Of a stretch of 64,000 nucleotides of DNA, positions 26,523 to 35,780 are shown one piece after another. Both the position numbers and the translations under genes were made by a program. Under the pieces are notes generated by a model. That model was not told the origin of the DNA. It did not search any database and saw only the letters and a list, made by a program, of their open reading frames with translations. Numbering within the stretch: position 1 is the stretch's first letter; each line of letters begins with the position of its first letter. Source of the stretch: Chryseobacterium indologenes (GTDB lineage: Bacteria > Bacteroidota > Bacteroidia > Flavobacteriales > Weeksellaceae); the NCBI RefSeq assembly GCF_018362995.1, contig NZ_CP074372.1, positions 3,534,001 to 3,598,000 on the forward strand, read 5' to 3'.

Positions 26523-28901
26523 TTATTTATTGAAATCTACTTCATCATTGGAATGGAGATTTTCATTAATGTTGTCCTCTTTCTTTTCTGTTGGTTTTTT
26601 AGGCGTAGGATCTGCCGGTCTTGGATTTTTGATCTCATCGATCGTCTGAAGGCTTCCGTCATCTCCGTATCCTCCGCTTAATCCTTTAAGGTTTGAACAG
26701 CCGTCTTTCCAATCGGAAGGTTTAACGAACTTATCATCAGGAGTAACTCCTAAACTTTTATCTGCCCAAACTTTCTTCATGAAGATAGCCCAGATTGGCA
26801 ATGCCATTTTTGCACCCTGACCTTCACCGGTTCCAAAGAAGTGAGTTGCTCTGTCTTCCCATCCAACCCATGCTCCGGTTGCTAATTTTGGAGTGATTCC
26901 CATAAACCATCCGTCGGAGTTGTTCTGAGTTGTTCCTGTTTTGGCAGCAATTTCTACTGCTTTTGAAATTCCTCTTCTTCCCAGCTCTCCGGAAGCGGTT
27001 CCGTACTGTGCAACACCTTTCATCAGTTCGATCATAGTGTAGGCGTACATTGGGTTCATGACCTCTTTTGGTTCTACATTTACTTCTTTGATTACTCTAC
27101 CGTTGGCATCTTCAATTCTCCAGATCATTTCCGGTTTATTGTAGTTACCATAGTTGGCAAAAGTACTGTAGGCACCAAGCATTTCATAAATAGTAATATC
27201 TGATGAACCTAAAGCAATTGTATTGTTTCTCGGAATATCTTCTGTTACTCCAAGATCTCTTGCAGTCTGGATTACAGCATCTACTCCTGTCATTTCAATA
27301 AGTCTAGCAGCAACAGGGTTTTGAGAGTGTGCCAATGCGTCTTTCAAAGTAAGCATTCCTCCTCTTCCCGGCACATGCCATCCGTTATGATCATAAGTTC
27401 CGTTAGAAACCGCCGAACAAGGAGTCATTCCCAGTTTCATGATAGCGGTGGCATATACGAAAGGCTTGAAGGTGGATCCTACCTGTCTCTTACCTTGCTT
27501 GATATGGTCATATTGGAAGTGCTGCCAGTCAATACCTCCCACCCATGCTTTGATCTCTCCGGTTCCCGGAACCATAGACATCAGACCTGCCTGAGCAATT
27601 TGTTTATGGTATCTGATAGAATCCCAAGGAGACATTTCAACTTCTTCCTCTCCGTTCCATGTGAATCGTGAAGTTTTGATAGGTTTTTTGAATTCCATCA
27701 TAATGGAGTCTTCTGGCATTCCGTCAGCTTTTAACAGCTTGTATCGGCCTGTTCTCTTCATAGCCTGAAGCATCACATCTTTGATCTGTTTATCATTAAG
27801 ATAGTAGAAAGGTCTGTTTTTTCTTCCTCTTTGTTCTGCATCAAATCTCTTCTGAAGATCCGTTAAGTGTTCTTTGATTGCTTCTTCTGCATACTTCTGC
27901 ATCTTAGAATCAAGAGTAACATATATTTTTAAACCGTCTTTGTAAAGGTTAAGTTTTTTACCGGTTTCTTTTTCATGAGATTCAAGATACTTATCAATCT
28001 CTTTTCTCAGATAGAATTTGTAATAAGCCGAATATCCGTCAGTAATACTTTTAATAGGGTGGAAGTCTACTTCAATAGGAGTATTGGCTGCTTTTTCGTA
28101 AGTGGCAGCATCAATATATCCGGTTTTCTGCATCTGATCCAATACTACATTCCTTCTTTCTTTTGCCTTTTCAGGGTATCTGTAAGGGTTGTTTTTTCTT
28201 GGGTTTTCAAGCATTGCTACAAATGTTGCAGCCTCAGGTAATGTAAGTTCCGAAGTCTTTTTGTTAAAATAAACTCGGGAAGCCATTTCAATACCGTTAG
28301 CATTGAAAAGGAAATCAAATTTATTGAAATAAAGAGTGACAATCTCTTCTTTGGTATATCTTTTTTCAAGGCTTACCGCTACTACCCATTCCTTTAATTT
28401 CTGAAAGGCTCTTTCAATTTTATTTTGAGAAGCATTTCCTGTGAAAAGAAGCTTTGCCAGCTGCTGGGTGATTGTAGAACCCCCACCACGGCCACCGCCA
28501 TATGCCACCGCTCTGGCAATAGAATATAAGTCGATTCCTGAGTGTTCTTTGAAACGCTCATCTTCTTTAGCCTGAAGGGCATAGATAAGGTAAGGAGGAA
28601 GATCCTTATAAACGATAGGCTGTGTTTTTTCCTTTTCGAATTTACCCAGCATAACTCCATCTGAAGAAATGATTTCTGAAGCGACAAAGATGTCAGGGTT
28701 CTCAAGTTCTTTCACATCAGGCATTTCCCCAAGGAATCCCTGAGAAACTGCAAAGAAAAGTCCCGAAATTCCCAGAACTACCGCAACGAGCCCAATCCAA
28801 ATAAATGAGACCCATTTTTTCCAGGAGGTATCTTTCTTTTTTTTAGGAGGCAGAGGAAATGTTTTCCCCTTATTTCCTGCATTTTTTTTGTTTTCTTCCA
28901 T
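26523..28901 (-). CDS. Penicillin-binding protein 1A (bifunctional transglycosylase/transpeptidase)
   Basis: 792-aa class A PBP. A short Lys-rich cytoplasmic tail, one membrane anchor (about residues 31-53), a GT51 transglycosylase domain (QAKEDERFKEHSGID, GGSTITQQLAKLLF), and a transpeptidase with SxxK in GSTFKPFVY, SxN in SQN, and KTGT in AAKTGTTQ. Polymerises and crosslinks peptidoglycan in the periplasm. The C-terminus has a Pro/Lys/Glu/Asp-rich low-complexity tail. Follows gldH by 6 bases; the ricT-gldH-PBP1A order is common in Flavobacteriia. Confidence 0.95.
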   Translation of the reverse strand: MEENKKNAGNKGKTFPLPPKKKKDTSWKKWVSFIWIGLVAVVLGISGLFFAVSQGFLGEMPDVKELENPDIFVASEIISSDGVMLGKFEKEKTQPIVYKDLPPYLIYALQAKEDERFKEHSGIDLYSIARAVAYGGGRGGGSTITQQLAKLLFTGNASQNKIERAFQKLKEWVVAVSLEKRYTKEEIVTLYFNKFDFLFNANGIEMASRVYFNKKTSELTLPEAATFVAMLENPRKNNPYRYPEKAKERRNVVLDQMQKTGYIDAATYEKAANTPIEVDFHPIKSITDGYSAYYKFYLRKEIDKYLESHEKETGKKLNLYKDGLKIYVTLDSKMQKYAEEAIKEHLTDLQKRFDAEQRGRKNRPFYYLNDKQIKDVMLQAMKRTGRYKLLKADGMPEDSIMMEFKKPIKTSRFTWNGEEEVEMSPWDSIRYHKQIAQAGLMSMVPGTGEIKAWVGGIDWQHFQYDHIKQGKRQVGSTFKPFVYATAIMKLGMTPCSAVSNGTYDHNGWHVPGRGGMLTLKDALAHSQNPVAARLIEMTGVDAVIQTARDLGVTEDIPRNNTIALGSSDITIYEMLGAYSTFANYGNYNKPEMIWRIEDANGRVIKEVNVEPKEVMNPMYAYTMIELMKGVAQYGTASGELGRRGISKAVEIAAKTGTTQNNSDGWFMGITPKLATGAWVGWEDRATHFFGTGEGQGAKMALPIWAIFMKKVWADKSLGVTPDDKFVKPSDWKDGCSNLKGLSGGYGDDGSLQTIDEIKNPRPADPTPKKPTEKKEDNINENLHSNDEVDFNK

Positions 28902-28907
28902 TTATGG

Positions 28908-29372
28908 TTACGGTTTAGCCGTTTCTATTTTTACCCCAATATCCTCAATTCCCGAAAGGTTGTCATTTCTCATTGCCTGAATCAGACCGATTTCATATTT
29001 TCCCTTTCCCGGAAACTGATAATTCAATTTATACTGAAACAAAGTTTCCTTTGTATCACCAAAGCCTGTACCAAGCCACTCTCCATTTGGTTTTGCCAGT
29101 ACATAATTCAGGGTGTCAGTTTCCTTTTTCTTGTTCTGGAGATTGGTGAAGTTCACAATAAACCTTATATTGCTGTAAGGGTAGCTGTTATTGTTTCTTA
29201 CGACAAATATAATATTTTTAGGATTCTGCGGATCTGAAATTTCAAGATTAAATTTTTGCTCATTTTTCTTATTCCATTTGTTATCAACGGAATTCATGAT
29301 GACATCTCCTCCTGAGGAAGAGTTACAGCTAAAGAAAAGGATAAGGGAAAATAATCCTAAAATTTTATGCAT
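28908..29372 (-). CDS. gldH: Gliding motility lipoprotein GldH
   Basis: 154-aa lipoprotein with signal and lipobox LFFSC, then a domain with the GldH pattern: NKWNKKNEQKFNLEIS ... NIIFVVRNNNSYPYSNIRFIV ... KTDTLNYVLAKPNGEWLGTGFGD. GldH belongs to the set of proteins linked to gliding and T9SS function in Flavobacterium; many non-gliding relatives keep it. The frame is open far upstream inside ricT, but the real start is ATG 29372, where it overlaps the ricT stop by 8 bases (AATGCATAA), so translation is probably coupled. Confidence 0.93.
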   Translation of the reverse strand: MHKILGLFSLILFFSCNSSSGGDVIMNSVDNKWNKKNEQKFNLEISDPQNPKNIIFVVRNNNSYPYSNIRFIVNFTNLQNKKKETDTLNYVLAKPNGEWLGTGFGDTKETLFQYKLNYQFPGKGKYEIGLIQAMRNDNLSGIEDIGVKIETAKP

Positions 29373-30759
29373 TATTATCTTTTTTTGGAGGATACTTCTT
29401 TTTAAATTTCTTCTTGTTCGGATTGTTTTGAGGCTTCTTATCATCACCAGAGTTTCCTTCTGCTTTTTCCACAGGCGCTTTTTGCTGTGGATTTTGTTTC
29501 TGAGGTCTTGGTTGATTTCCAGATTGAGCATTAGGGTTTTCGGACTTTTCAGATCTTTCAGGTCTGTCTTGTCTCTCCGGTCTGTTTCTTTTTTGACCTT
29601 GTGGCTGTCCTTGTTGCCCCTGTTGATTGTTTGACTTATTCTGGTTGCTTCTGTTCCTGTTTCCTCTGTTTTTCTTCTCAAAACGATCTACACTGTTTTC
29701 CTGGATCAGATCAATATTTTGAGTAGAAGCTTCCGGTTGTTTCAGGTCTTCAAGAGGAAGTATTTTTTCTCCTCTTTTATTTTTTGAAATCAGTTTTTTA
29801 ACAAGGTCGATATCAAAATCATACCATGCAATGGAACTGTCTACATAAGCAAACCACATTTTCTTTTTAAAGACATCAATTTTGATGCAAAATGCTTTTC
29901 CTTTCTCTGTTTCTAAAGTAGTTGAGGAAGAAGGGAAATTGCTTAATGCATCCAAATAACTGTCCAGCTCGTAGTTAAGGCAGCATTTCAGCTTACCACA
30001 TTGTCCTGCAAGCTTTTGAGGGTTAATACTCAACTGCTGATATCTTGCGACATTGGTGTTTACAGATCTGAAATCCGTAAGCCATGTAGAGCAGCAAAGT
30101 TCACGTCCGCAAGATCCTATTCCGCCTACTTTTGCAGCTTCCTGTCTGAAACCGATCTGTTTCATATCGATCTTAGTACGGAATGCTCCGGCATAATCTT
30201 TAATTAACTGTCTGAAATCCACCCGGTTTTCAGCTGTGTAATAAAAGGTGATTTTTGAAGAGTCACCTTGGTATTCCACATCAGTAACTTTCATTTCAAG
30301 GCCTATTCTCTGAGCAATTTTTCTTGCTTCAAGCTTTACACCGTCTTCTTTTTTTCTTGCTTCCTGCCATACCTCAAGATCTTTTTGGTTGGCCTGTCTG
30401 TATATTTTGAGTGCCAATTCTTCAGAAAACTTTTTCTTTTTCATCTGAATCTTTACTAATTCTCCCGTAAGGCTTACAACGCCTACATCGTGTCCCGGAC
30501 TTGATTCTACTGTAACTACGCTACCAATATGTAAAGGAATATTATTTACATTCTTATAAAACGATTTTCTGTCATTTTTAAACCTGACTTCTACAAAATC
30601 ACACCTGTTAGGTGCAGGATTGTTGATGTCAGATAGCCAGTCAAAAACACTTAATTTATAACTATTCCCGCAGGTATTTACACTTTCACAGCCATTTGCG
30701 GTTTTTTTAGGGCCGCAAGAATGTGCAGAATCGCCGGATGTTTTACATCCACAACTCAT
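29365..30759 (-). CDS. ricT: RicT/PSP1 family protein (YaaT-like)
   Basis: 464 aa from ATG 30759 (MSCGCKTSG); an upstream ATG at 30783 is less likely since the -7 box ends at 30781. Cysteine-rich N-terminus (CGC, SCGP, NGC, NTCG), then the PSP1 domain with IGSCGRELCCSTWL and CGKLKCCLNYELD, the cysteines of which bind Fe-S clusters in the Bacillus RicAFT complex that affects mRNA processing. The last ~130 residues are an Arg/Asn/Gln/Pro/Lys-rich disordered tail (PQGQKRNRPERQDRPERSE) not found in Bacillus. RicA and RicF were not seen here. Overlaps gldH start. Confidence 0.9.
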   Translation of the reverse strand: MSCGCKTSGDSAHSCGPKKTANGCESVNTCGNSYKLSVFDWLSDINNPAPNRCDFVEVRFKNDRKSFYKNVNNIPLHIGSVVTVESSPGHDVGVVSLTGELVKIQMKKKKFSEELALKIYRQANQKDLEVWQEARKKEDGVKLEARKIAQRIGLEMKVTDVEYQGDSSKITFYYTAENRVDFRQLIKDYAGAFRTKIDMKQIGFRQEAAKVGGIGSCGRELCCSTWLTDFRSVNTNVARYQQLSINPQKLAGQCGKLKCCLNYELDSYLDALSNFPSSSTTLETEKGKAFCIKIDVFKKKMWFAYVDSSIAWYDFDIDLVKKLISKNKRGEKILPLEDLKQPEASTQNIDLIQENSVDRFEKKNRGNRNRSNQNKSNNQQGQQGQPQGQKRNRPERQDRPERSEKSENPNAQSGNQPRPQKQNPQQKAPVEKAEGNSGDDKKPQNNPNKKKFKKKYPPKKDNNA

Positions 30760-30780
30760 ATTACTATTATTTATAATCTG

Positions 30781-30809
30781 CAAATTTATGTATTTTTATC
30801 TTTATGCAA
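30781..30809 (-). promoter_or_regulatory. Promoter of ricT-gldH-pbp1A
   Basis: Minus strand TTG (30807-30809), 18-base spacer, TAAATTTG (30781-30788), 21 bases upstream of ATG 30759. Confidence 0.65.
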
Positions 30810-31196
30810 TTCTAAAATACTTAAATAACCTGAATTCGGAGTAAAACATTGATGTATTTTAAGTAAGAATGCAAGCTAATGACTGAGATAAGCCTGTTAT
30901 AAGGGAATAGTTGGAGAGGAAGATTTTTTAACTTTAACATTTATTATCATTTGTTTCCTTATTCCTAATTTTTGAAGAGGATAACTTAAAAGTTAAACGA
31001 TTGTTTAAAGTTAAACAACCCAATACGACTTTTATAAAAATATCTTTAAACATTTAATAATGAAAATTTTATATTGTATTAATTTGAAGGTATTATTTTA
31101 AACATAGCTTTCTTTTAAGATATTGTTTAAAATATTAGCAAATATTAACAGACGTATTCAAAATAATTTTATATTTGGCTTATATAATAATAGTCT
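30810..31196. other. Intergenic region before the FadL gene; six TTAAAC/GTTTAA sites
   Basis: No ORF of note. Between 30993 and 31130 the hexamer TTAAAC or its complement occurs six times (30993, 31003, 31011, 31046, 31098, 31125), including an array AGTTAAAC...GTTTAA...AGTTAAAC at 30991-31016. It could be an operator cluster for the divergent genes, more likely the FadL gene. AT-rich DNA makes chance copies possible, but six is more than expected. Confidence 0.4.
31170..31177 (+). promoter_or_regulatory. -7 box of the FadL-SGNH operon
   Basis: TATATTTG, 19 bases before the ATG; no clean -33 TTTG, which suits an activator-dependent promoter given the TTAAAC sites just upstream. Confidence 0.5.
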
Positions 31197-32435
31197 ATGA
31201 AAAAAATATTAGTATCAACTGCTTTATTGGCGGGAGTTCTATCTTACGCAGGAGGCTTCAGAGTTTCCCTGCAAGGGGTAAAACAATTGGCAATGGCGCA
31301 TACTAGTGCTCATGCCGAAGACGCGAGTGTGACATTCTTTAACCCTGCGGGTATGTCATTTATCCCTTCCAAACTGAGTGTAGTGGCAGGAGGGTTTGCT
31401 GCAAGTAACAAAGTTACTTTTCAAAATTTCAATACTTTACAAAGTACAGAAACAGATAACCCTGTAGGAACACCGTTCTACGCTGCGATTACTTATAGAC
31501 CAATAGAAAAGCTAACAGTGGGTCTTAGTGTTACAACACCTTTTGGAAGTACAATTAAATGGCCAAATGACTGGGAAGGTAAAGAAATGGTTCAGAAACT
31601 GGAGCTGAAGAGTTTCTACTTCCAGCCAATGGTTTCTGTGAAACTTGCTCCATGGGTATCTTTTGGTGCTAGTTATATCTACGCAAAAGGAGTTGTAGAT
31701 TGGGATAAAGCTGTAACACAATTTGGAGGACAGGTAAATATCAACGATAAAAAAGCAAGTGGCCATGGATATGGTTTCGGTTTCTATTTCAGACCTGATC
31801 CGAAATTAGATGTAAGTATTGCCTATCGTTCAGCAATTGATATGAAAGCTAAAAAAGGGACCGCTACATTCCAGTTCCCGTCTCAGTCTATTTATACACA
31901 GTTGAAGCTGAATGCAGCAGGACAGGATGGCTTCTCAGCAGTTCTTCCATTAGTGGAAGAATATACCATCGGTTTAACCTATAAAGTGACACCGAAATGG
32001 CAGGTTTCAGCAGACTTTAACTATCATGGATGGGAAAGATACAGCAAGCTTACTTTAGATTTCGAGAATGCTCCTATTGGGAATAACCCAACAGATCCAA
32101 CGATTCTTACCAATCCTAAGAACTTCAAAAATTCCAAAACATTCAGATTGGGAACTCAATATGCATTCACCAATATGATCTACGGACGTTTAGGAGCTTA
32201 TTATGATGAAGCACCTTATACAACTGACAACTTTATTCCGGAAACACCTTCATATGACACATATGTGGTAACAGGAGGGATAGGTATTAAGCTGAAACAA
32301 TTCGGAGTTGATATTGCAGGAGGATATGCAATGCCTCAATACAGAAATGTAAATAACGCTAATCTAGGTTTCTACGGACAATCAAAAGCAACAGCGTTTT
32401 ACTTAGGACTAGGTTTATCGTATAATCCTTTTTAA
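31197..32435 (+). CDS. OmpP1/FadL/TodX family outer-membrane transporter
   Basis: 412 aa. Signal peptide (near SYAGGF), then the FadL pattern: an N-terminal hatch GGFRVSLQGVKQLAMAHTSAHAEDASVTFFNPAGMSF, then amphipathic beta strands through to an aromatic C-terminal YNPF. FadL proteins let hydrophobic substrates such as long-chain fatty acids through the outer membrane by lateral diffusion. It shares an operon with the SGNH lipoprotein 12 bases downstream; a lipid ester hydrolase next to a fatty-acid porin makes functional sense, but the substrate is inferred. Confidence 0.92.
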   Translation: MKKILVSTALLAGVLSYAGGFRVSLQGVKQLAMAHTSAHAEDASVTFFNPAGMSFIPSKLSVVAGGFAASNKVTFQNFNTLQSTETDNPVGTPFYAAITYRPIEKLTVGLSVTTPFGSTIKWPNDWEGKEMVQKLELKSFYFQPMVSVKLAPWVSFGASYIYAKGVVDWDKAVTQFGGQVNINDKKASGHGYGFGFYFRPDPKLDVSIAYRSAIDMKAKKGTATFQFPSQSIYTQLKLNAAGQDGFSAVLPLVEEYTIGLTYKVTPKWQVSADFNYHGWERYSKLTLDFENAPIGNNPTDPTILTNPKNFKNSKTFRLGTQYAFTNMIYGRLGAYYDEAPYTTDNFIPETPSYDTYVVTGGIGIKLKQFGVDIAGGYAMPQYRNVNNANLGFYGQSKATAFYLGLGLSYNPF

Positions 32436-32447
32436 TTTTAGAAGACT

Positions 32448-34010
32448 ATGAAAAAAATTATAATATCGACAATTGCAGTTTCTGCACTTCTTTTTACAGT
32501 AACAAGCTGTAATACGGATTTCGATACGGATGTAAAAGATATCCAGGTAACAAAAGGAGACGCAGACTTTACAAAATATATTTCTTTAGGAAACTCTCTT
32601 ACTTCAGGATATCGTGATGGTGCTCTTTACAGCAGCGGCCAAAATGAATCTTACCCAAGTATGATTGCTGCACAGATGAAACTTGCAGGTGGAGGAGATT
32701 TTAAACAACCTTTAATACCTAATGATATAGGAGGATTCAACAATCTTCCCGGATTCTCTGGAAAATTGACTCTTCAGGTTGTTAACGGATCTTTAGCGCC
32801 TGTGCCAAGCGGACCAGCAGCGGCACTAGATGTGTTATCTGGAGGAGGTACTTATAATAATATGGGTGTACCTGGTGCAAAGTCATTTCATTTAGTAGCT
32901 CCAGGTTATGGTAGTCAGGCGGGGCTTCTAACAGGAACTGCTAATCCTTATTTTGTGAGATTTGCCTCTTCTGCTACAACAAGTGTGCTGGCTGATGCCA
33001 TGGCTCAGAAAGCTACCTTCTTCTCTCTTTGGATAGGAAATAATGATGTATTGTCATATGCTACCAATGGAGGTACAAACTCTCAAACTGTAGGAGGTGT
33101 TACAACTTATACGGCTGCTACGGTTCAAACGGGAAATACAAACCCTACAACTTATAAATCAAATGATATTTCAGATCCTGCACTTGTGGCTGGATCTATC
33201 AAGGCTGTTTTAGACGGACTTAAAAGTGTGGGAACAACAAAAGGTGTTATTGCCAATATCCCTTCTGTTACTTCAGTTCCTTTCTTTACTACAGTTCCTT
33301 ATAACCCTTTGACACCTGCTCTTTTAGGTTCAAACTTAACAACTCTTAATACAAGTTTGTATGGTCCTTTAAAGCAGGCTCTTACTGCTTTTGGAGCTGG
33401 GGATAGAATTAACTTACTTTCCGCAACGGGTCCAAACCCTGTATTAATTAAAGATGTTGCCTTGACAGATCTTTCAGCTCAGCTTACAGCGGCACTTACA
33501 CCTTCTTTAGGATTACCTACAGCAACGGCTTTTGGTCAGATCTTCGGGCAGGCAAGACAAGCAACGGCAGATGATTATATCTTGCTTACTACAAGTTCTG
33601 TGATTGGAAGTACTGCAGCAGGAGTTCCTGCTCCGGTAAACATTTATGGAATTTCTTATCCGTTACAAAACCAACATGTACTGACGAAAACAGAAGCTGG
33701 CTATGTGAAAACAGCTACAACAGCATATAATGCTTCTATAAAAGGACTTGCTGATTCTTATGGATTAGCTTTTGTAGATGCCGGTGCTAAGATGCTGGAA
33801 CTAAACGCGCAATCTGGTATTTCATATGACGGTGTGAAATATACTGCGAAATTTGTTACAGGAGGAGCTTTCTCTCTGGATGGAGTTCACCTTACAGGAC
33901 GTGGATATGGTATTGTTGCTAATGAGTTTATCAAGTCTATCAATGCTAAATACAAGTCTACACTTCCGCAGGTAGATCCAAACAAATATTCAGGAGTTAA
34001 ATTCCCTTAA
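32448..34010 (+). CDS. SGNH/GDSL-like hydrolase lipoprotein
   Basis: 520-aa lipoprotein (lipobox TVTSC, Cys20). SGNH hydrolase signatures: block I YISLGNSLTSGY with the nucleophilic Ser, Gly in the oxyanion hole region, block III WIGNNDVLSY with Asn, and block V DGVHLTGRGYGIVAN with Asp and His. It has a long Gly/Thr/Ala-rich central insert, longer than minimal SGNH enzymes. Probable esterase or lipase on the outer membrane. Twelve bases after the FadL gene; terminator follows. Confidence 0.9.
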   Translation: MKKIIISTIAVSALLFTVTSCNTDFDTDVKDIQVTKGDADFTKYISLGNSLTSGYRDGALYSSGQNESYPSMIAAQMKLAGGGDFKQPLIPNDIGGFNNLPGFSGKLTLQVVNGSLAPVPSGPAAALDVLSGGGTYNNMGVPGAKSFHLVAPGYGSQAGLLTGTANPYFVRFASSATTSVLADAMAQKATFFSLWIGNNDVLSYATNGGTNSQTVGGVTTYTAATVQTGNTNPTTYKSNDISDPALVAGSIKAVLDGLKSVGTTKGVIANIPSVTSVPFFTTVPYNPLTPALLGSNLTTLNTSLYGPLKQALTAFGAGDRINLLSATGPNPVLIKDVALTDLSAQLTAALTPSLGLPTATAFGQIFGQARQATADDYILLTTSSVIGSTAAGVPAPVNIYGISYPLQNQHVLTKTEAGYVKTATTAYNASIKGLADSYGLAFVDAGAKMLELNAQSGISYDGVKYTAKFVTGGAFSLDGVHLTGRGYGIVANEFIKSINAKYKSTLPQVDPNKYSGVKFP

Positions 34011-34033
34011 TAATTGATAAAATAAAAACTTAG

Positions 34034-34060
34034 AAACCACAGGAGTAAATCTTGTGGTTT
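34034..34060 (+). terminator. Terminator of the FadL-SGNH operon
   Basis: AAACCACA / TGTGGTTT hairpin followed by nine or more T. The T run leads straight into the prs -7 box (34066-34073). Confidence 0.82.
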
Positions 34061-34065
34061 TTTTT

Positions 34066-34073
34066 TAAATTTG
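34066..34073 (+). promoter_or_regulatory. -7 box of prs
   Basis: TAAATTTG, 22 bases before the prs ATG, abutting the upstream terminator's T tract; -33 region would fall in the hairpin. Confidence 0.45.
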
Positions 34074-34095
34074 CAAAATCTTTTAAAAAGTAAAA

Positions 34096-35034
34096 ATGGC
34101 CGATCAGTTAAGTTATCTATTTTGTACAAGAACCAGCAGGGACTTGGCAGAGAAAATTGCCCAGAATTATGGGAAAGAATTAGGGAAAATCAACTTTCAG
34201 GAGTTCAGCGACGGGGAATTTGAGCCTGTTTTGGACGAATCTGTAAGAGGAGGAAGAGTTTTCCTGATTGGATCTACATTCCCTCCTGCAGACAATCTTT
34301 TGGAGCTTCTTCTAATGATTGATGCAGCGAAAAGAGCTTCTGCAAAGAGCATTACCGTTGTAATTCCTTACTTCGGACTTGCCAGACAGGACAGAAAAGA
34401 CAAACCAAGAGCGCCGATCGGTGCGAAGTTAGTTGCAAACCTTCTTACAGCAGCAGGGGCAACAAGAGTGATGACAATGGATCTTCACGCAGATCAGATC
34501 CAGGGATTCTTCGAAATTCCGGTAGATCATTTATATGCTTCAAGTATTTTCGTAGATTACATCAGATCTTTAAATCTTGATAGCCTTACCATTGCTTCTC
34601 CGGATATGGGAGGTGCGAAAAGAGCTAAAAACTATGCAGGTCACTTAGGTGCTGAAGTAGTAATTGCTTATAAGGAAAGAAAAAAAGCGAATGTTGTAGA
34701 AGAAATGTTCCTTATTGGTGATGTTACAGGTAAAAACGTAATCCTTATTGATGATATGATTGATACTGCAGGGACACTTTGCAAAGCAGCAGATATCTTA
34801 ATTGAAAAGGGAGCAAAAACAGTAAGAGCTATGGCAACTCACGGAGTGCTTTCAGGAAAGGCTTACGAGAATATTGAGAACTCAAAATTGTTGGAAGTTA
34901 TTGTAACTGACTCAATTCCTGTTAAAAATAATTTGTCATCTAAAATAAAAGTGCTATCTTGCGCCCCGTTATTTGCAGATGTTATGACTATGGTTCATGA
35001 GCACAAATCAATTAGCAGCAAGTTTGTTATTTAA
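34096..35034 (+). CDS. prs: Ribose-phosphate pyrophosphokinase
   Basis: 312-aa PRPP synthetase: ribose 5-phosphate plus ATP gives PRPP plus AMP, feeding purine, pyrimidine, His, Trp and NAD synthesis and the Apt enzyme encoded at 10358. Motifs: FSDGEFEPVLDESVRGG, PYFGLARQDRK with catalytic residues, DLHADQIQGFFEIPVDHLYA, and the PRPP loop VILIDDMIDTAGT. Length is typical. Followed after 55 bases by rplY, the usual flavobacterial pair. Confidence 0.98.
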   Translation: MADQLSYLFCTRTSRDLAEKIAQNYGKELGKINFQEFSDGEFEPVLDESVRGGRVFLIGSTFPPADNLLELLLMIDAAKRASAKSITVVIPYFGLARQDRKDKPRAPIGAKLVANLLTAAGATRVMTMDLHADQIQGFFEIPVDHLYASSIFVDYIRSLNLDSLTIASPDMGGAKRAKNYAGHLGAEVVIAYKERKKANVVEEMFLIGDVTGKNVILIDDMIDTAGTLCKAADILIEKGAKTVRAMATHGVLSGKAYENIENSKLLEVIVTDSIPVKNNLSSKIKVLSCAPLFADVMTMVHEHKSISSKFVI

Positions 35035-35089
35035 TTGATTTTAAGCGTATTGCAAATTAAATAAGAATAATTTTTTAAATTTATTATAA

Positions 35090-35734
35090 ATGAAATCTAT
35101 TACAATTCAAGGTACAAAAAGAGAAAACGTGGGCAAAAAGTCTACAAAAGCTTTACGTGATGCTGAATTAGTTCCTTGTGTTGTTTATGGAGGTGAAGCA
35201 CCTTTAAACTTCTCTGCTGAAGAGAAAGCTTTTAAAGGATTAGTATACACTCCTGAAGCACACACGGTATCTATTGAGGTTGACGGAAAAACAATTCCAG
35301 CTGTTCTTCAGGACATTCAGTTTCACCCAATCACTGACAAGATTCTTCACATTGACTTCTATCAACTATCTGACGATAAGCCAGTAGTAATGGAAGTTCC
35401 TGTAAGAATTACTGGACGTTCAAAAGGTGTTGTAGCTGGTGGTGTTTTACGTCAGTCTTTCAGAAAACTAAAAGTAAAAGCTATTCCTGCTAACTTGCCA
35501 GATGAGATCGTTGTAGATGTTACTCCATTAAGAATTGGCAACAAACTTTACATCGGTGGTATCAAAACAGAAGGATATTCTTTCATGCACCCGGACAATG
35601 CAGTAGTAGTTGCTGTTAAGATGTCTAGAAATGCAATGAAAGGAGGTGCAGCAGCAATGGATGATGAGGATGAAGAAGAAGTTGCAACTGAAGAAGGTGC
35701 AGCTCCTGAAGCAGCTGAAACTGCAGCAGAATAA
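35090..35734 (+). CDS. rplY: 50S ribosomal protein L25/Ctc
   Basis: 214-aa long-form L25 (TL5/Ctc type), binding 5S rRNA in the 50S central protuberance. The N-terminal domain ([24 protein letters not shown]) is followed by the TL5 beta domain ([19 protein letters not shown]) and an acidic Glu/Ala-rich tail ([13 protein letters not shown]). Probably transcribed with prs and ended by the hairpin at 35760-35780. Confidence 0.97.
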   Translation: MKSITIQGTKRENVGKKSTKALRDAELVPCVVYGGEAPLNFSAEEKAFKGLVYTPEAHTVSIEVDGKTIPAVLQDIQFHPITDKILHIDFYQLSDDKPVVMEVPVRITGRSKGVVAGGVLRQSFRKLKVKAIPANLPDEIVVDVTPLRIGNKLYIGGIKTEGYSFMHPDNAVVVAVKMSRNAMKGGAAAMDDEDEEEVATEEGAAPEAAETAAE

Positions 35735-35759
35735 GAATTGCTTATTTAAACAATATAAG

Positions 35760-35780
35760 ACCCGTCATTTTTTGACGGGT
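35760..35780 (+). terminator. Terminator of prs-rplY
   Basis: ACCCGTCA / TGACGGGT hairpin followed by TTTTTTTGTG. Confidence 0.9.

Noticed and set aside
29373..29681. N-terminal extension of GldH into ricT
   Set aside because: The signal peptide and lipobox begin at ATG 29372; the extension reads as Arg/Lys-rich noise from another frame of ricT.
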